NCBI GenBank assembly: GCA_002839435.1
Contig: PGYA01000037.1
Span: forward strand, 1 to 42,426
Reading direction: 5' to 3'
Source: Candidatus Riflebacteria bacterium HGW-Riflebacteria-2
GTDB taxonomy: Bacteria; Muiribacteriota; Ozemobacteria; Ozemobacterales; Ozemobacteraceae
DNA length: 42,426 bases
The translations under genes and the position numbers were made by a program. The notes beneath the pieces were generated by a model. That model was given only the letters and a program-made list of their open reading frames with translations, was not told where the DNA came from and ran no database searches. This document shows, one piece after another, positions 31,661-40,760 of the stretch. Numbering within the stretch: the first letter of the stretch is position 1; each line of letters starts with the position of its first letter.

Positions 31661-32905
31661 ATGAAGATCTCTGCCAAAACCATTCTGTTGCTGATTATGT
31701 TGCTGATTTGCGGACTGGTGACTGCCGGCCAAAGCCCTTTCAGCTCAGACAAGGTCAGTGTCTCGGGTTATGGCGATACATCTGGCGCAAGCCGCGCTCT
31801 GGCTCCTGTCGTTGATGGTAAAAAAGAAACCGGCACTGTTGCAGTCAACGGTACGCTTAACCTGAGAAACAAGCCATGGGGCGATATTACCGGCAATCTA
31901 AAAAACGGTGCAAAAGTTACCATCATCGGTTCTGTTGGTGACTGGTATAAAGTTTCAGTTAACGGCAAGACTGCTTACGTTCATTCTGCCTACGTAAAGC
32001 GCCAGGGTGAGGGTGCCAAACCTTTTCCCAGCAGTGGCAGGGTTAACGCCAAAATAGGCCTCAATGTCCGTCGGGTTCCAAATGGCGATAAACTTGGTGC
32101 TCTCAAATATAATGCCAGTGTTACTATCCTCGGCGTTGCCGGCGACTGGTACAAGATCAAGTGGGGCAACAACGAAGCTTTTGTGCACAAAAACTACATT
32201 ACCCCGACTTCCTCGTCGGCGCCAGTAGCGACTAAACCTGCCGATGGCGTCGAAAAAATGAATTTTACCGGCTATGTTACCGCATCTGCCCTCAATTTAA
32301 GGAAATCGCCCTGGGGATCTATTGATGGCACTCTCCCTAACGGCATTGCAGTTAAGGTTACCGGCAAAAAAGACGACTGGTACAGAATCGACTACAACGG
32401 TAAAGTCAGATACGTTCACAGCAAATATATTTCAAAAAGTAAGCCGGCAACTTCTACACCCGGTACTTCTACTCCTTCAGTGGCTGCGGGCACGCTTCAG
32501 AAACGAATCGTCACCGAGGCGCGCAAACTGGTCGGCAGCACAGCCTTTCGCACTGCCGATGTCGGCTACGGCAATCTTGCCTGCGCCAAGGTGGTAACAA
32601 CCGCTCTCAAGAACGCTGGCGCCCTGAGCAAGGTGCATCTGAATGTAAGATCAACCGTCGCCGACCTCAAGTCAAAAGGTTGGAAGGAAGTGAGTGTGCC
32701 TCCATTTAGAGAGGGCGATGTCATCACCTGGAAAACCTATGACTACACTGGCGATGGTATAAAAGATCCGGATACCCACGTTGGCATCATCGTTAAAGAT
32801 GGTAACAGTTACAAAGCCATGAACAATTCTTCGCGGTTGCGCACGCCGCGGTTGACTGATCCATATGCAATCGGGCCGGTCACCAGAGTTCTTAGAAAGG
32901 TTTGA
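31661..32905 (+). CDS. Secreted triple-SH3b cell-wall hydrolase (NlpC/P60- or CHAP-like)
   Basis: A 414-residue exported protein. Signal peptide about 1-22. Three bacterial SH3 domains follow (about 58-113, 127-181 and 203-259), each ending in a DWYKV...YVHxxY pattern. A Thr/Pro/Ser linker leads to a C-terminal papain-like domain (about 280-414) with Cys308 in NLACAKVV and His373 in DTHVGIIV, the layout of NlpC/P60 or CHAP amidases. A loop DYTGDGIKDPD just before the histidine looks like a calcium-binding site. It would cut peptidoglycan or a wall peptide, the SH3b domains binding the wall. AAGGGGG precedes the ATG. It leads an operon with two beta-propeller genes. Confidence 0.88.
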   Translation: MKISAKTILLLIMLLICGLVTAGQSPFSSDKVSVSGYGDTSGASRALAPVVDGKKETGTVAVNGTLNLRNKPWGDITGNLKNGAKVTIIGSVGDWYKVSVNGKTAYVHSAYVKRQGEGAKPFPSSGRVNAKIGLNVRRVPNGDKLGALKYNASVTILGVAGDWYKIKWGNNEAFVHKNYITPTSSSAPVATKPADGVEKMNFTGYVTASALNLRKSPWGSIDGTLPNGIAVKVTGKKDDWYRIDYNGKVRYVHSKYISKSKPATSTPGTSTPSVAAGTLQKRIVTEARKLVGSTAFRTADVGYGNLACAKVVTTALKNAGALSKVHLNVRSTVADLKSKGWKEVSVPPFREGDVITWKTYDYTGDGIKDPDTHVGIIVKDGNSYKAMNNSSRLRTPRLTDPYAIGPVTRVLRKV

Positions 32906-32910
32906 TTTCG

Positions 32911-33879
32911 ATGAGTCGTCGTAAGTTCATTGCACTTTCTGTAGTATGTTTTCTTGCCGTATCCTGCATTTCACATGCCCAGCAATGGAATCTGGCATAT
33001 GGCAATTCCCGAAACCAGGTTGCGTTTTACAATTCAACCACGCCCGGCTTCACTGAAGATTCGCCTTACGGGCCAATGGCTTTCAGAGTAGTTAAAGACC
33101 AGCTTTGGGTGCTGGACTCAGTCGGGGGCCGCATTCTCGGACTCGACAGCAATAACGAGTTAAAGACCGAAATTAAAATTCCCGGGATTCCACAGAACGT
33201 TCTGCTTGAAGACTTCGCTCTGGTGGCGGGTTCGGCGGGAAATCCCGAAACCGTCTGGGTCGCTGATGCGGCTGACTGCAGCATACGCAAACTCTCTCTG
33301 GCAAACGGTCGCGAGCTGGTAAAAATTGGTGGAAACGGTAACGAAAGCGGCAGGTTTCTGCAGATCAGCCAGCTCGAAGTCGGCCGTGGCGGCCGCCTCT
33401 ATGTCTGCGATATTGGTCGCCAAATCGTGGCAGTATTTACCCCTTATGGCGAACTGGTCAGAGAGATGCCATGCCAGCGCAGCGGTTTTGCTGTCGATAT
33501 GGCCGGCAACCTTCACCTGCTCGACTATAATGATAAATACGGCTATATGCACCGAGTTTATTCCCACAGTGGCCAGTTGATGAAAGCCGTGCATATTGGC
33601 ATGCGAACATTTCAGAACCCGAAAATATGGGGAGTCAACGAGCAGGGTGGACTGCTGGTTTCTTTTGTCCCTGAAAACGGCTTTGAAGGCAAGCTCAAGC
33701 TTTTCGAATTCGCCGCCGATGCCTCGGTTCTGCGCCGCAGTGAACTGCCGCCCGGCAGGTCAATGAACAGGTTCGTAGCGATATCTGATCAGAAGCTCTG
33801 GCTGGCAGAAGCCGATTTTGCAGCGGCGCCAGCCGGTGAATTCAAGATCAGAAGTCTTGACTGGGATGTGAAAAAATGA
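32911..33879 (+). CDS. Exported beta-propeller (NHL-like) protein
   Basis: A 322-residue protein with a signal sequence about 1-24 (RRKFIALSVVCFLAVSCISHAQ). The LAVSC position could also be a lipobox. The rest shows repeated four-stranded blades of NHL/Vgb-like kind, for example GPMAFRVVKDQLWVLDS, TVWVADAADCSIRKL and GRLYVCDIGRQIVAVF. Such propellers bind glycans, proteins or lack enzymatic activity. ATG at 32911 has AAAGG ten bases upstream and lies 5 bases after the SH3b gene stop. The stop overlaps the next start. Confidence 0.8.
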   Translation: MSRRKFIALSVVCFLAVSCISHAQQWNLAYGNSRNQVAFYNSTTPGFTEDSPYGPMAFRVVKDQLWVLDSVGGRILGLDSNNELKTEIKIPGIPQNVLLEDFALVAGSAGNPETVWVADAADCSIRKLSLANGRELVKIGGNGNESGRFLQISQLEVGRGGRLYVCDIGRQIVAVFTPYGELVREMPCQRSGFAVDMAGNLHLLDYNDKYGYMHRVYSHSGQLMKAVHIGMRTFQNPKIWGVNEQGGLLVSFVPENGFEGKLKLFEFAADASVLRRSELPPGRSMNRFVAISDQKLWLAEADFAAAPAGEFKIRSLDWDVKK

Positions 33880-34712
33880 AAATCAACCTATTGTCAGTCA
33901 TATTTCTCATTGTCTGTCTTTTTGTCATGCCACATTATGCCGGGGCACAGACACAGGTCGACGCTGAACAGCTTTTTAAGCTGCCTTTGCCCGCCGACTC
34001 AGGCATACTCGGTATGCGGGTTTCCGGCAGCAAGGTGTTTGTCGTTAATGTTACCGGTCGTTTTGTCAGGTATGACCTCGAAACCCGTGAAGCGCTTAAC
34101 GGCCGCGCGCCTGCCGAAAGGGTTCTAGATTTTGACATCGTGCTTGGCCAGCTGGTCTGTCTTGGTGGTGACGGCAAAGTTGCCGGTAGAGTTCGCCAGT
34201 CATGGCCAGATCAAAGCTATTCTGCCTGTAGAATAGATGTCAGCACCGAAGGTTTGCTCCTTTCCGGTGGTAACAGAGCGGTTTTTCTCGAAAAGAATGC
34301 TACAGAAGCTTTTTATATCGACGACCTGGCTATGGTTCGCCCGATTGACAACGGTTATCTCTGGTCGATGCAGGTGCGTGGCACGCATGGCCGATGGCAT
34401 GCTGATCTTTACGATTCTTATGGCAACCTGATGCACGAAGTCTATGAATTTTCAGATGAATTTGTGCCATCTGGCCTGGAAATTGGCCCCATTGGCCCGG
34501 AAGGCGAACTGCTCGTCTCGGCCCTCGAGAACAATGTGCGCAAGTTGTCGCTTATTGCCAGTAACGGCTATATGTTCTGGAAAATGGATGGTCCACCCAA
34601 GCTGTTTCCACGCGATATCGCCTTCGACAGTCAGGGCAATATGCTTGTACTCGAAGTGAAAAATAATGACCTGTGGTTGACCCGCTGGAAACTCACGCAC
34701 CCAGAGGGCTGA
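33876..34712 (+). CDS. Exported beta-propeller-like protein
   Basis: A 278-residue protein with a signal peptide (1-24, cut after AGA). Several short repeats of the NHL/propeller type follow (GILGMRVSGSKVFVVNV, RDIAFDSQGNMLVLEV). It overlaps the preceding propeller gene by the ATGA at 33876-33879. The two are probably paralogues that arose by duplication, though identity is low. Possibly they act together at the envelope with the upstream hydrolase. Function unknown. Confidence 0.75.
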   Translation: MKINLLSVIFLIVCLFVMPHYAGAQTQVDAEQLFKLPLPADSGILGMRVSGSKVFVVNVTGRFVRYDLETREALNGRAPAERVLDFDIVLGQLVCLGGDGKVAGRVRQSWPDQSYSACRIDVSTEGLLLSGGNRAVFLEKNATEAFYIDDLAMVRPIDNGYLWSMQVRGTHGRWHADLYDSYGNLMHEVYEFSDEFVPSGLEIGPIGPEGELLVSALENNVRKLSLIASNGYMFWKMDGPPKLFPRDIAFDSQGNMLVLEVKNNDLWLTRWKLTHPEG

Positions 34713-34726
34713 TCGGCTTTTTACAC

Positions 34727-35884
34727 TTACTTTCTCAGGTAGAGAAAAAAGCTGGCGCGTTGCGCAGTAAACTCTTCGCAGCCGGCACTGCTGTTTCTGA
34801 CTATGTCACTGGGCTTCTCGCCGGCGAGAAGCCCTTTTCTTATGCGGTCAGTTCCGGCCAGGTAGTCAATAAATGGGTGCTCAAGCCCCGGCCTGTCGGT
34901 GAATTCAACCAGACCGGGGTGTGACTGCATGAGGGCCCATAGCGCTGCAACGCCGGTGTAAACTGCATTCGCTATCGGGTGTTCGCAGACCAGTCTTATG
35001 CCAGAACAGGTTTCGCCGGTAAATTTGCTGAATGTCGGCACAAAACTACAGGTAGTCACAGTGACCTCGTCTGACAGCAGTGGTTTTATACATTCAAGCC
35101 ATCTGTCAGCGTCTATGCCAGGCGCACCGAGATTGCGGAAAGGGTGTGTGCTGCCGCGTCCTTCCGAGATGTTGCTGCCTTCGAACAGGCAGGTGCCCGG
35201 ATACATCAGCGCGGTGCCCACGTCTGGCATGCTTGGCGAAGGTTTGAACCAGGGAAAAGAGAGGTTGTCGAATTCTGTCGGGCAATGATAGTCTTCACAG
35301 CAAATCACTGATAGCTGGTTTTTCATGGCGTTTCTGGCATGCCACCACTTCGCCAGTTCGCCGGGAGTAAGCCCGTAGCGAAGAGCAATTGGCAGGTGAC
35401 CGACAAAAGACGAAAAGCCTGGCTGCAGCATTGGCCCTTCTACCGTTTGGCCGCCCATGACATCTGGGCGGTCGAGTACGACAACCGGCAGGTCGATTTC
35501 ACTGGCCGCGTCGAGGATGTTGCGCAGGGTCGAAATATAGGTGTAGAAACGAACTCCGAGATCCTGTATGTCGTAGATCAGCAGGTCGAGGTCGGCCAGG
35601 AGTTCCCGGGCGGGTTTTTTGTTGGGGCCATACAGGCTGATAATATCAACTTCAAGGCTTTTCTCACGACTGTTCGAGACATGTTCGCCGTCAGGAGCAT
35701 CAGAAGTAAAGCCATGCTCGGGGGTGAATATTCTTGCAAGAGTGAAGCGACTGTCGTTGGCAAGCAGGTGGGCGAGGTGGCGGCCGTGGCGGTCGCGACC
35801 GGTGAAGTTGGTTACTGCGGCAACCCGTCGGGGTGCACTGGTCATCTGATTCTCAAAAAAGACTTCAATACCGGGTTTAAACAT
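34727..35884 (-). CDS. Exo-beta-N-acetylmuramidase NamZ-like (DUF1343)
   Basis: A 385-residue protein of the DUF1343 family, whose characterised member NamZ removes MurNAc from the non-reducing ends of peptidoglycan fragments. Typical stretches: VAAVTNFTGRD near the start, ARIFTPEHGFTSDAPDGEHV, LIYDIQDLGVRFYTYISTL, PVVVLDRPDVMGG and CLFEGSNISEGRGSTHPF. No signal peptide is seen in this start choice, so it would act in the cytoplasm on recycled muropeptides, unlike secreted members. ATG at 35884 overlaps the folC stop by 8 bases; an ATG at 35908 is possible. Its 3' end holds the terminator of the convergent operon. Confidence 0.88.
   Translation of the reverse strand: MFKPGIEVFFENQMTSAPRRVAAVTNFTGRDRHGRHLAHLLANDSRFTLARIFTPEHGFTSDAPDGEHVSNSREKSLEVDIISLYGPNKKPARELLADLDLLIYDIQDLGVRFYTYISTLRNILDAASEIDLPVVVLDRPDVMGGQTVEGPMLQPGFSSFVGHLPIALRYGLTPGELAKWWHARNAMKNQLSVICCEDYHCPTEFDNLSFPWFKPSPSMPDVGTALMYPGTCLFEGSNISEGRGSTHPFRNLGAPGIDADRWLECIKPLLSDEVTVTTCSFVPTFSKFTGETCSGIRLVCEHPIANAVYTGVAALWALMQSHPGLVEFTDRPGLEHPFIDYLAGTDRIRKGLLAGEKPSDIVRNSSAGCEEFTAQRASFFLYLRK
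34811..34840 (+). terminator. Palindromic terminator inside the 3' end of the NamZ gene
   Basis: A perfect 24-bp palindrome (34811-34834, arms GGGCTTCTCGCC / GGCGAGAAGCCC) followed by TTTTCTTAT. It lies about 100 bases past the last propeller stop codon, in plus orientation, within NamZ coding sequence. The protein there reads GLLAGEKPS, so coding and terminator overlap. Confidence 0.6.
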
Positions 35885-37154
35885 TTTTGTCAAACATCCG
35901 CAGGGCATCAGAAATAAGATACAGTGACCCGGTTATCAGCATGGTGCCGGCATCCTTCTGGCAGAATTCTGCTGCTGCTGCCAGCTTGTCAAACCATTGC
36001 CAACCAAGTGGTTCGAGCGTGCCGGCGAATTCCTCGCGGGTCAGAGCACGGTTGCAGCGGGGTGGCACAAAACAGAGATGGTGTCCGAATCCGGCCAGCC
36101 TGGCTGCCATTTCAACAAGAGGTTTGTCCTTTAGTGCGCCAAATATTATATTTAGTGGCCCGGCTGGCGGAAATTTTTCAAGATATCTGGCGAGTGTTTC
36201 GACGCCTTCGGCATTATGGGCGCCATCGAGCAGTATCGGCGGCTCGCCGGCTATCCATTGCAGTCGCCCCGGCCAGCGGGCTTTGCCGATGCCTTCTGCT
36301 ACTGCGGCAGCTGGAATTTCAAAGCCGTTTTTACGCAGCTGCTCGACTAGCGTCAGTGAAATCGCGAGGTTCTCAAGCTGGTGGTCGCCTGGCAGAGCTA
36401 GAAAAACTGGCTCGGAAACTTCGGGTATCCGCAGCAGATGGCCGTCGGCCCGGCTTTCCAGCAGCTCAAAATGATTTTGCGGCTGACACCTGATCAACGG
36501 GCTCTGGTTTTCCTGGCACACGCGTTCGAATTCGACGAGTACTTCCGGTTCTTTTTCACCGGTGATCAGCGGTCGTCTTTTCCTGACAATGCCGAGCTTT
36601 TCGCGCGCTATGGCGATTTTGCCGGTGCCAAGGTATTCCTGATGGTCGGTGCCGATATTGGTTATGACTGATACTTCGGGATTTGTCGCGTTAGTAGCAT
36701 CAAACCTGCCGCCAAGGCCGACTTCGATGATGGCGAGGTCGAGGTCGTTTTCGCGAAACGCCCAGAATGCAAGGCCGGCGACGGCCTCAAAAAAACTGGC
36801 GGGGCCGAGAGACGCTTCTTTATCAAGGATCTTGCAGACTTCCTGCATTTTCTTTACGCCTTCGATCCAGTGTTTGTCGGTCAATGGCCTGGCTGAAATT
36901 TTTGCGCGTTCACGAATATCGACCAGGTGCGGCGATGTCAGGCTGCCAGTGACATATTCGGGGCAAAATGACATTATCGACTCTGTAACGGCGGTTACTG
37001 AGCCCTTGCCGTTGGTTCCGCCAATGAGAACGCAGGCATATTCGCGATGCGGGTTGTCGAGTTCATCAAGAATGAATTTAATGCGGTCGAGCCCGTAGGG
37101 GCCTGTGCGCACTCCGCGCTGAAAAAGCCAGGCGGTAGCTTCTGATATCTTCAT
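35877..37154 (-). CDS. folC: Bifunctional folylpolyglutamate synthase/dihydrofolate synthase
   Basis: A 425-residue Mur-ligase-family protein. ATP loop GGTNGKGS at about 46-53, SPHLVDIRERAKI, then the lysine/metal segment IEVGLGGRFDATNA and TNIGTDHQEYLG, and a C-terminal domain with ILLDGAHNAEG. It adds glutamate to (dihydro)folate using ATP. ATG at 37154 follows GGAAG. It begins 160 bases from the divergent PBP gene and overlaps the NamZ start, so it leads a two-gene operon. Confidence 0.95.
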   Translation of the reverse strand: MKISEATAWLFQRGVRTGPYGLDRIKFILDELDNPHREYACVLIGGTNGKGSVTAVTESIMSFCPEYVTGSLTSPHLVDIRERAKISARPLTDKHWIEGVKKMQEVCKILDKEASLGPASFFEAVAGLAFWAFRENDLDLAIIEVGLGGRFDATNATNPEVSVITNIGTDHQEYLGTGKIAIAREKLGIVRKRRPLITGEKEPEVLVEFERVCQENQSPLIRCQPQNHFELLESRADGHLLRIPEVSEPVFLALPGDHQLENLAISLTLVEQLRKNGFEIPAAAVAEGIGKARWPGRLQWIAGEPPILLDGAHNAEGVETLARYLEKFPPAGPLNIIFGALKDKPLVEMAARLAGFGHHLCFVPPRCNRALTREEFAGTLEPLGWQWFDKLAAAAEFCQKDAGTMLITGSLYLISDALRMFDKNV

Positions 37155-37263
37155 GGTCAACTTCCATAGTATGTCTATAACATGTGAATTCCGGGCGCTG
37201 ACACAATATATCAGAAGCATTGCCGCAAAAAAAGAGATTTGTTGTTCAATCTTATTCGAACCC

Positions 37264-37293
37264 TTGAAAGTGCCGATGAAGTTAGTGTACTCT
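37264..37293 (+). promoter_or_regulatory. Possible promoter of the class A PBP gene
   Basis: TTGAAA (37264-37269), 18 bases, then TACTCT (37288-37293). The ATG at 37315 follows with AGGATGG as ribosome site. The -10 element is weak. Confidence 0.4.
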
Positions 37294-37314
37294 GTCAACA
37301 GGATGGTGCATTAA

Positions 37315-39729
37315 ATGGTTTTAAACAGTCCTGAACCCGATGAAATATATGATCCCACCGAAGAAGAAGATTCTGAGACGATTACCCAGAAGGTAATCGG
37401 CTGGCTCTGGTTCTTTTTCAAGCTGGGTTTTGTCTTAACCCTGATAGCGATAATTATCATTACAGGCGCTGTTATTGGTATTGTTAAAGGGTTTTCCGAG
37501 AAAATACCCATTATATCAGACAGCTCTTATCGCCCGAATCTGACTTCTCAGGTTTTTGACTGCAAGGGGCGTTTGCTCGCCAGGCTGCATGCCGAGGAGA
37601 ATCGCACCCGCATTCTTTCCGCCAAAGAGATTCCGGCGCACATGAAGCATGCCGTTGTTTCCATCGAAGATGAGCGGTTCTACAGTCACTATGGCATAGA
37701 TATCGTAGGTATCGCGCGAGCCATGGTCAAGAATATCCAGGCGGGAAGGGTGGTTCAGGGAGCTTCTACCCTGACTCAGCAACTGGTAAAGAATGCTTTT
37801 CTGACCAGCGAAAAGACTTTCAAGCGTAAGGCGATCGAGGCCATGATGGCTTTTCAGATCGAACGCAGATATTCAAAAGAAGAGATTCTTACGCTATACC
37901 TCAATGAAATCTATTTCGGGCATGGCGCTTATGGTCTGGCAGCAGCTTCCGAGATCTATTTCGGCAAAGATCCCATGGAATTGACCATATCCGAATGCGC
38001 TATGCTGGCTGGCATACCCAAGAGTCCGGTTGCTTATTCTCCGATCAGAAATCCTAAGAATAACGAGGTTCGTCGCGCGACTGTGCTCGCCAAGATGGCT
38101 GAGCTTGGCTTTATCTCGCCGGCTGAATACGAAGATGCCAAGGGCACCATTCCAGCAGTTCGCAGCCTCGAAACGCAGGAATTCAAGGCACCATATTTTG
38201 TAACCTATGTGCGTGACCAGTTACTCGAAAAATATGGTGCGAATCTGGTCTATAATGGTGGCCTGAAGATTCATACCACGCTTGACTTCGATCTGCAGGA
38301 ATATGCCGAAGCAGCTATGGCGTCGGCGCCCATTTTCAAAGAATATCCCATCGACAAATTCCCCGGTCTTAACGGTTCCATGGTATGTCTTGATCCGAAA
38401 AATGGTCACATCAAGGCAATGTATGGAGGCCGAAGTTTTGAACAGTCGCAATTCAACCGGGTAACCCAGGCCTATCGTCAGCCGGGTTCTTCTTTCAAGC
38501 CCTTTGTTTATGCCGCGGCTCTCGAAGAAGGCATGCTGCCGAGTGACACTGTGGTTGACGAATATATTTCCTATACAAATCCCTGGACCCGTCAGGTATG
38601 GGCTCCCAAGAACTACGATCATAAACATCATGGCACGGTAACGCTGATAAAAGCCCTTTGTCGCAGTTTCAACATTCCTGCCGTGAAGTTGATTGACCGT
38701 CTGACTCCGGCCAAGGTTATAAGATTTGCCAAACGCATGGGTATAACCGCTCAGATGGAGCCAAATCTTTCGTTGGCTCTGGGTTCTGGTCAGTTCACTC
38801 CCCTCGAAATGGCAACGAGTTACGGCGTTTTTGCCAATATGGGTATTCTCTGCCGGCCGCTGTCAATATTAAAAGTTGAAGACCGTGACGGCAACATTCT
38901 TGAAGAGAACCTGCCGCGGGCCAAAGAAGTCATGAAGGCAGTCAATGCCGCCATGATCTGTGATATGCTGAGAACTGCGGTTGAGAGGGGCACTGGCGCC
39001 AGGGCCAAGGTGCCTGGCAAAGTCGTAGCCGGTAAGACGGGCACTACCAACAACTATGTTGATGCCTGGTTTAACGGGATGTCACCTGATCTTGTAACCA
39101 TTGTGCAGTTTGGCTTTGACATGCCCCGTACGCTTGGCAAAGGAAAGGCTGGCGGTTCTGTCGCCGGTCCGGTCTGGAAAGCATTCATGGAAAAGGCCCT
39201 GGTGCAGTATCCGAACAAGGATTTCCCTGTTCCTGACGGTGCCGTTCGCGCCCGTGTCTGTATGAGCAGCGGCAAGCTTGCCTCCAGGAGTTGTCCGGGC
39301 AATGAGATTGTAAACCAGATTTTTCCGATAGAATCGCAACCTTTGACCGAATGCCGGCATGGCGCTGTTGCATACTCTTCCGGCGTTGCCGGCGAAGTCG
39401 AAGATATGAGCCCGCAGCAGGCTGAAGGCAGTTTTCTGCCTGATCCGAACTTCTTTCACAGCAACTATCAGTCTGACTCTTCTGTTGCCGCAGGATCGCC
39501 GCCAGTCGCCAGGCCACCGGCCGTACAGGGAGAATGGATTTCGCGCGACAACCCGGATCGTGCGGTGTTGCAGCGCTGGGGCGCTGATCGCCCGATTCCG
39601 GCCGATGCTTTTATTGACGAAAGTATGGCAGATGCCCCGGCAGTCGAGGAAGACGCCCAGGAGCCAGTCAGAGAACCTGGTGTCGTAATCAATCCGCCAG
39701 GCGTCGAATTTCGCGACAGTTATCACTGA
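37315..39729 (+). CDS. Class A penicillin-binding protein (PBP1A type)
   Basis: An 804-residue bifunctional peptidoglycan synthase. Cytoplasmic acidic N-terminus, membrane helix about 33-56, GT51 transglycosylase domain about 80-250 with catalytic Glu118 in SIEDERFYSHYG and QGASTLTQQLVKN, then the transpeptidase domain with SSFK (S392-K395), SFN (451-453) and KTG (574-576). It polymerises lipid II and cross-links the chains outside the membrane. The C-terminal ~120 residues are acidic, Pro/Ala-rich and probably disordered, beyond the usual fold. Divergent from folC; a terminator follows. Confidence 0.95.
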   Translation: MVLNSPEPDEIYDPTEEEDSETITQKVIGWLWFFFKLGFVLTLIAIIIITGAVIGIVKGFSEKIPIISDSSYRPNLTSQVFDCKGRLLARLHAEENRTRILSAKEIPAHMKHAVVSIEDERFYSHYGIDIVGIARAMVKNIQAGRVVQGASTLTQQLVKNAFLTSEKTFKRKAIEAMMAFQIERRYSKEEILTLYLNEIYFGHGAYGLAAASEIYFGKDPMELTISECAMLAGIPKSPVAYSPIRNPKNNEVRRATVLAKMAELGFISPAEYEDAKGTIPAVRSLETQEFKAPYFVTYVRDQLLEKYGANLVYNGGLKIHTTLDFDLQEYAEAAMASAPIFKEYPIDKFPGLNGSMVCLDPKNGHIKAMYGGRSFEQSQFNRVTQAYRQPGSSFKPFVYAAALEEGMLPSDTVVDEYISYTNPWTRQVWAPKNYDHKHHGTVTLIKALCRSFNIPAVKLIDRLTPAKVIRFAKRMGITAQMEPNLSLALGSGQFTPLEMATSYGVFANMGILCRPLSILKVEDRDGNILEENLPRAKEVMKAVNAAMICDMLRTAVERGTGARAKVPGKVVAGKTGTTNNYVDAWFNGMSPDLVTIVQFGFDMPRTLGKGKAGGSVAGPVWKAFMEKALVQYPNKDFPVPDGAVRARVCMSSGKLASRSCPGNEIVNQIFPIESQPLTECRHGAVAYSSGVAGEVEDMSPQQAEGSFLPDPNFFHSNYQSDSSVAAGSPPVARPPAVQGEWISRDNPDRAVLQRWGADRPIPADAFIDESMADAPAVEEDAQEPVREPGVVINPPGVEFRDSYH

Positions 39730-39737
39730 GCAGTAAA

Positions 39738-39780
39738 TAAAAAAAGCCCCTGTTGCATCGCTGCTACAGGGGCTTTTTTA
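39738..39780. terminator. Bidirectional rho-independent terminator
   Basis: Stem AGCCCCTGT (39745-39753) with ACAGGGGCT (39766-39774), with an inner GCA/TGC pair, an A-run on the left and a T-run on the right. It ends the PBP gene (+) and the zinc-ribbon gene (-). Confidence 0.92.
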
Positions 39781-39790
39781 TGTTCAGAAA

Positions 39791-40669
39791 TTACTTCATG
39801 CTGAGGTTGCGGTCTTCGTTTTTGACCTCAAAGCTTGTTTCTGCAACAACCATGACATCTCTGGCATATTCAAACAACTGCCCAACAGTAAGGTTGTCAT
39901 TGATACCAAAAACCTCTTCGTCGCGAGCTATCTTAACCCCAAGCGAAGAAAGCGCATTGGCCGGAACTGTAAGAAAGTGGAAGCGTGGAATGTCGCTATA
40001 TCTGCCTTCCTGCGAAAAATCACGATACTGAAAATCAAGCAGATCTGAAAGAAAGTGAAACAGAATTACTGCCGTGCTTCCTCTTGTCATGCTTTTGCTT
40101 GTTGAAAAATTATGCAATGCCTTTGAGTATGAGCCGGCCGACTCGGCCGGTAGCCTTTGCGCGCCAGCATTGATCGCAACCGGGCGCAGATGTCTTATCA
40201 ACAGATCTACAACCCTTGTCAGATCTGCCAGACCTGCTTTGCGGTGCGGATCAATTGTGCGGCGCAGTTCTTTGAGATCAGCTTCGAAGCTCAACGAAAA
40301 CGGCTGACAAAACTCGGCCGATGCTTGACTGCATTGTTCTTCAATCAGGGAGACTGGCGGCAACAGATCTTCATCTGCCCGCATACCCATCGAACCGAAC
40401 GCGAACAACGCCAGCATGCCGCCAAAAGCCGCTCCGGCAGCAAATTTCCGTATTCGAATTTTCTGCAGAAAGCTGAGGTGCTGATTGATAGCCTGCTGAA
40501 TCGTCAGTCTAAGGGTCATTGCTTTGCCGCAACCACCGCAGAAGCGCGCGCTGGGAATATTGTAATGCCCACATTCGTTGCATTTATTGCGCAGAGTGTA
40601 GCCGCACTGTGTGCATTTGCCTGTTCTGTCGAGTTTTCCGTTATCACATCTTGGACAAATAGAAAACAT
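39791..40669 (-). CDS. Membrane protein with two N-terminal zinc ribbons
   Basis: A 292-residue protein. Two zinc ribbons open it: CPRC (5-8) with CTQC (19-22), and CNEC (30-33) with CGGC (44-47). A membrane helix follows at about 76-97 (FAAGAAFGGMLALFAFGSMGM). The rest lies outside the membrane: an Arg/His-rich helical region (about 130-190), then a region reading PANALSSLGVKIARDEEVFGINDNLTVGQLFEYARDVM that resembles an S-layer-homology-like or repeat domain. ATG at 40669 has GAGG upstream; an ATG at 40684 is less likely. Function unknown; cytoplasmic zinc ribbons may dock other proteins. Confidence 0.75.
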   Translation of the reverse strand: MFSICPRCDNGKLDRTGKCTQCGYTLRNKCNECGHYNIPSARFCGGCGKAMTLRLTIQQAINQHLSFLQKIRIRKFAAGAAFGGMLALFAFGSMGMRADEDLLPPVSLIEEQCSQASAEFCQPFSLSFEADLKELRRTIDPHRKAGLADLTRVVDLLIRHLRPVAINAGAQRLPAESAGSYSKALHNFSTSKSMTRGSTAVILFHFLSDLLDFQYRDFSQEGRYSDIPRFHFLTVPANALSSLGVKIARDEEVFGINDNLTVGQLFEYARDVMVVAETSFEVKNEDRNLSMK

Positions 40670-40732
40670 TTTACTGCCTCGCATTATAAAATCACTAGTC
40701 TATACATCGGCAGGCAGCGCTCAGAACAGTAT

Positions 40733-40760
40733 AAAAAAACCGCCTTGCGGCGGATTTTTT
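40733..40760. terminator. Terminator of the hfq-like gene (bidirectional form)
   Basis: Stem CCGCC (40740-40744) with GGCGG (40749-40753), 4-base loop, A-run left and T-run right. On the minus strand it starts within 10 bases of the Hfq stop codon. Confidence 0.8.
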
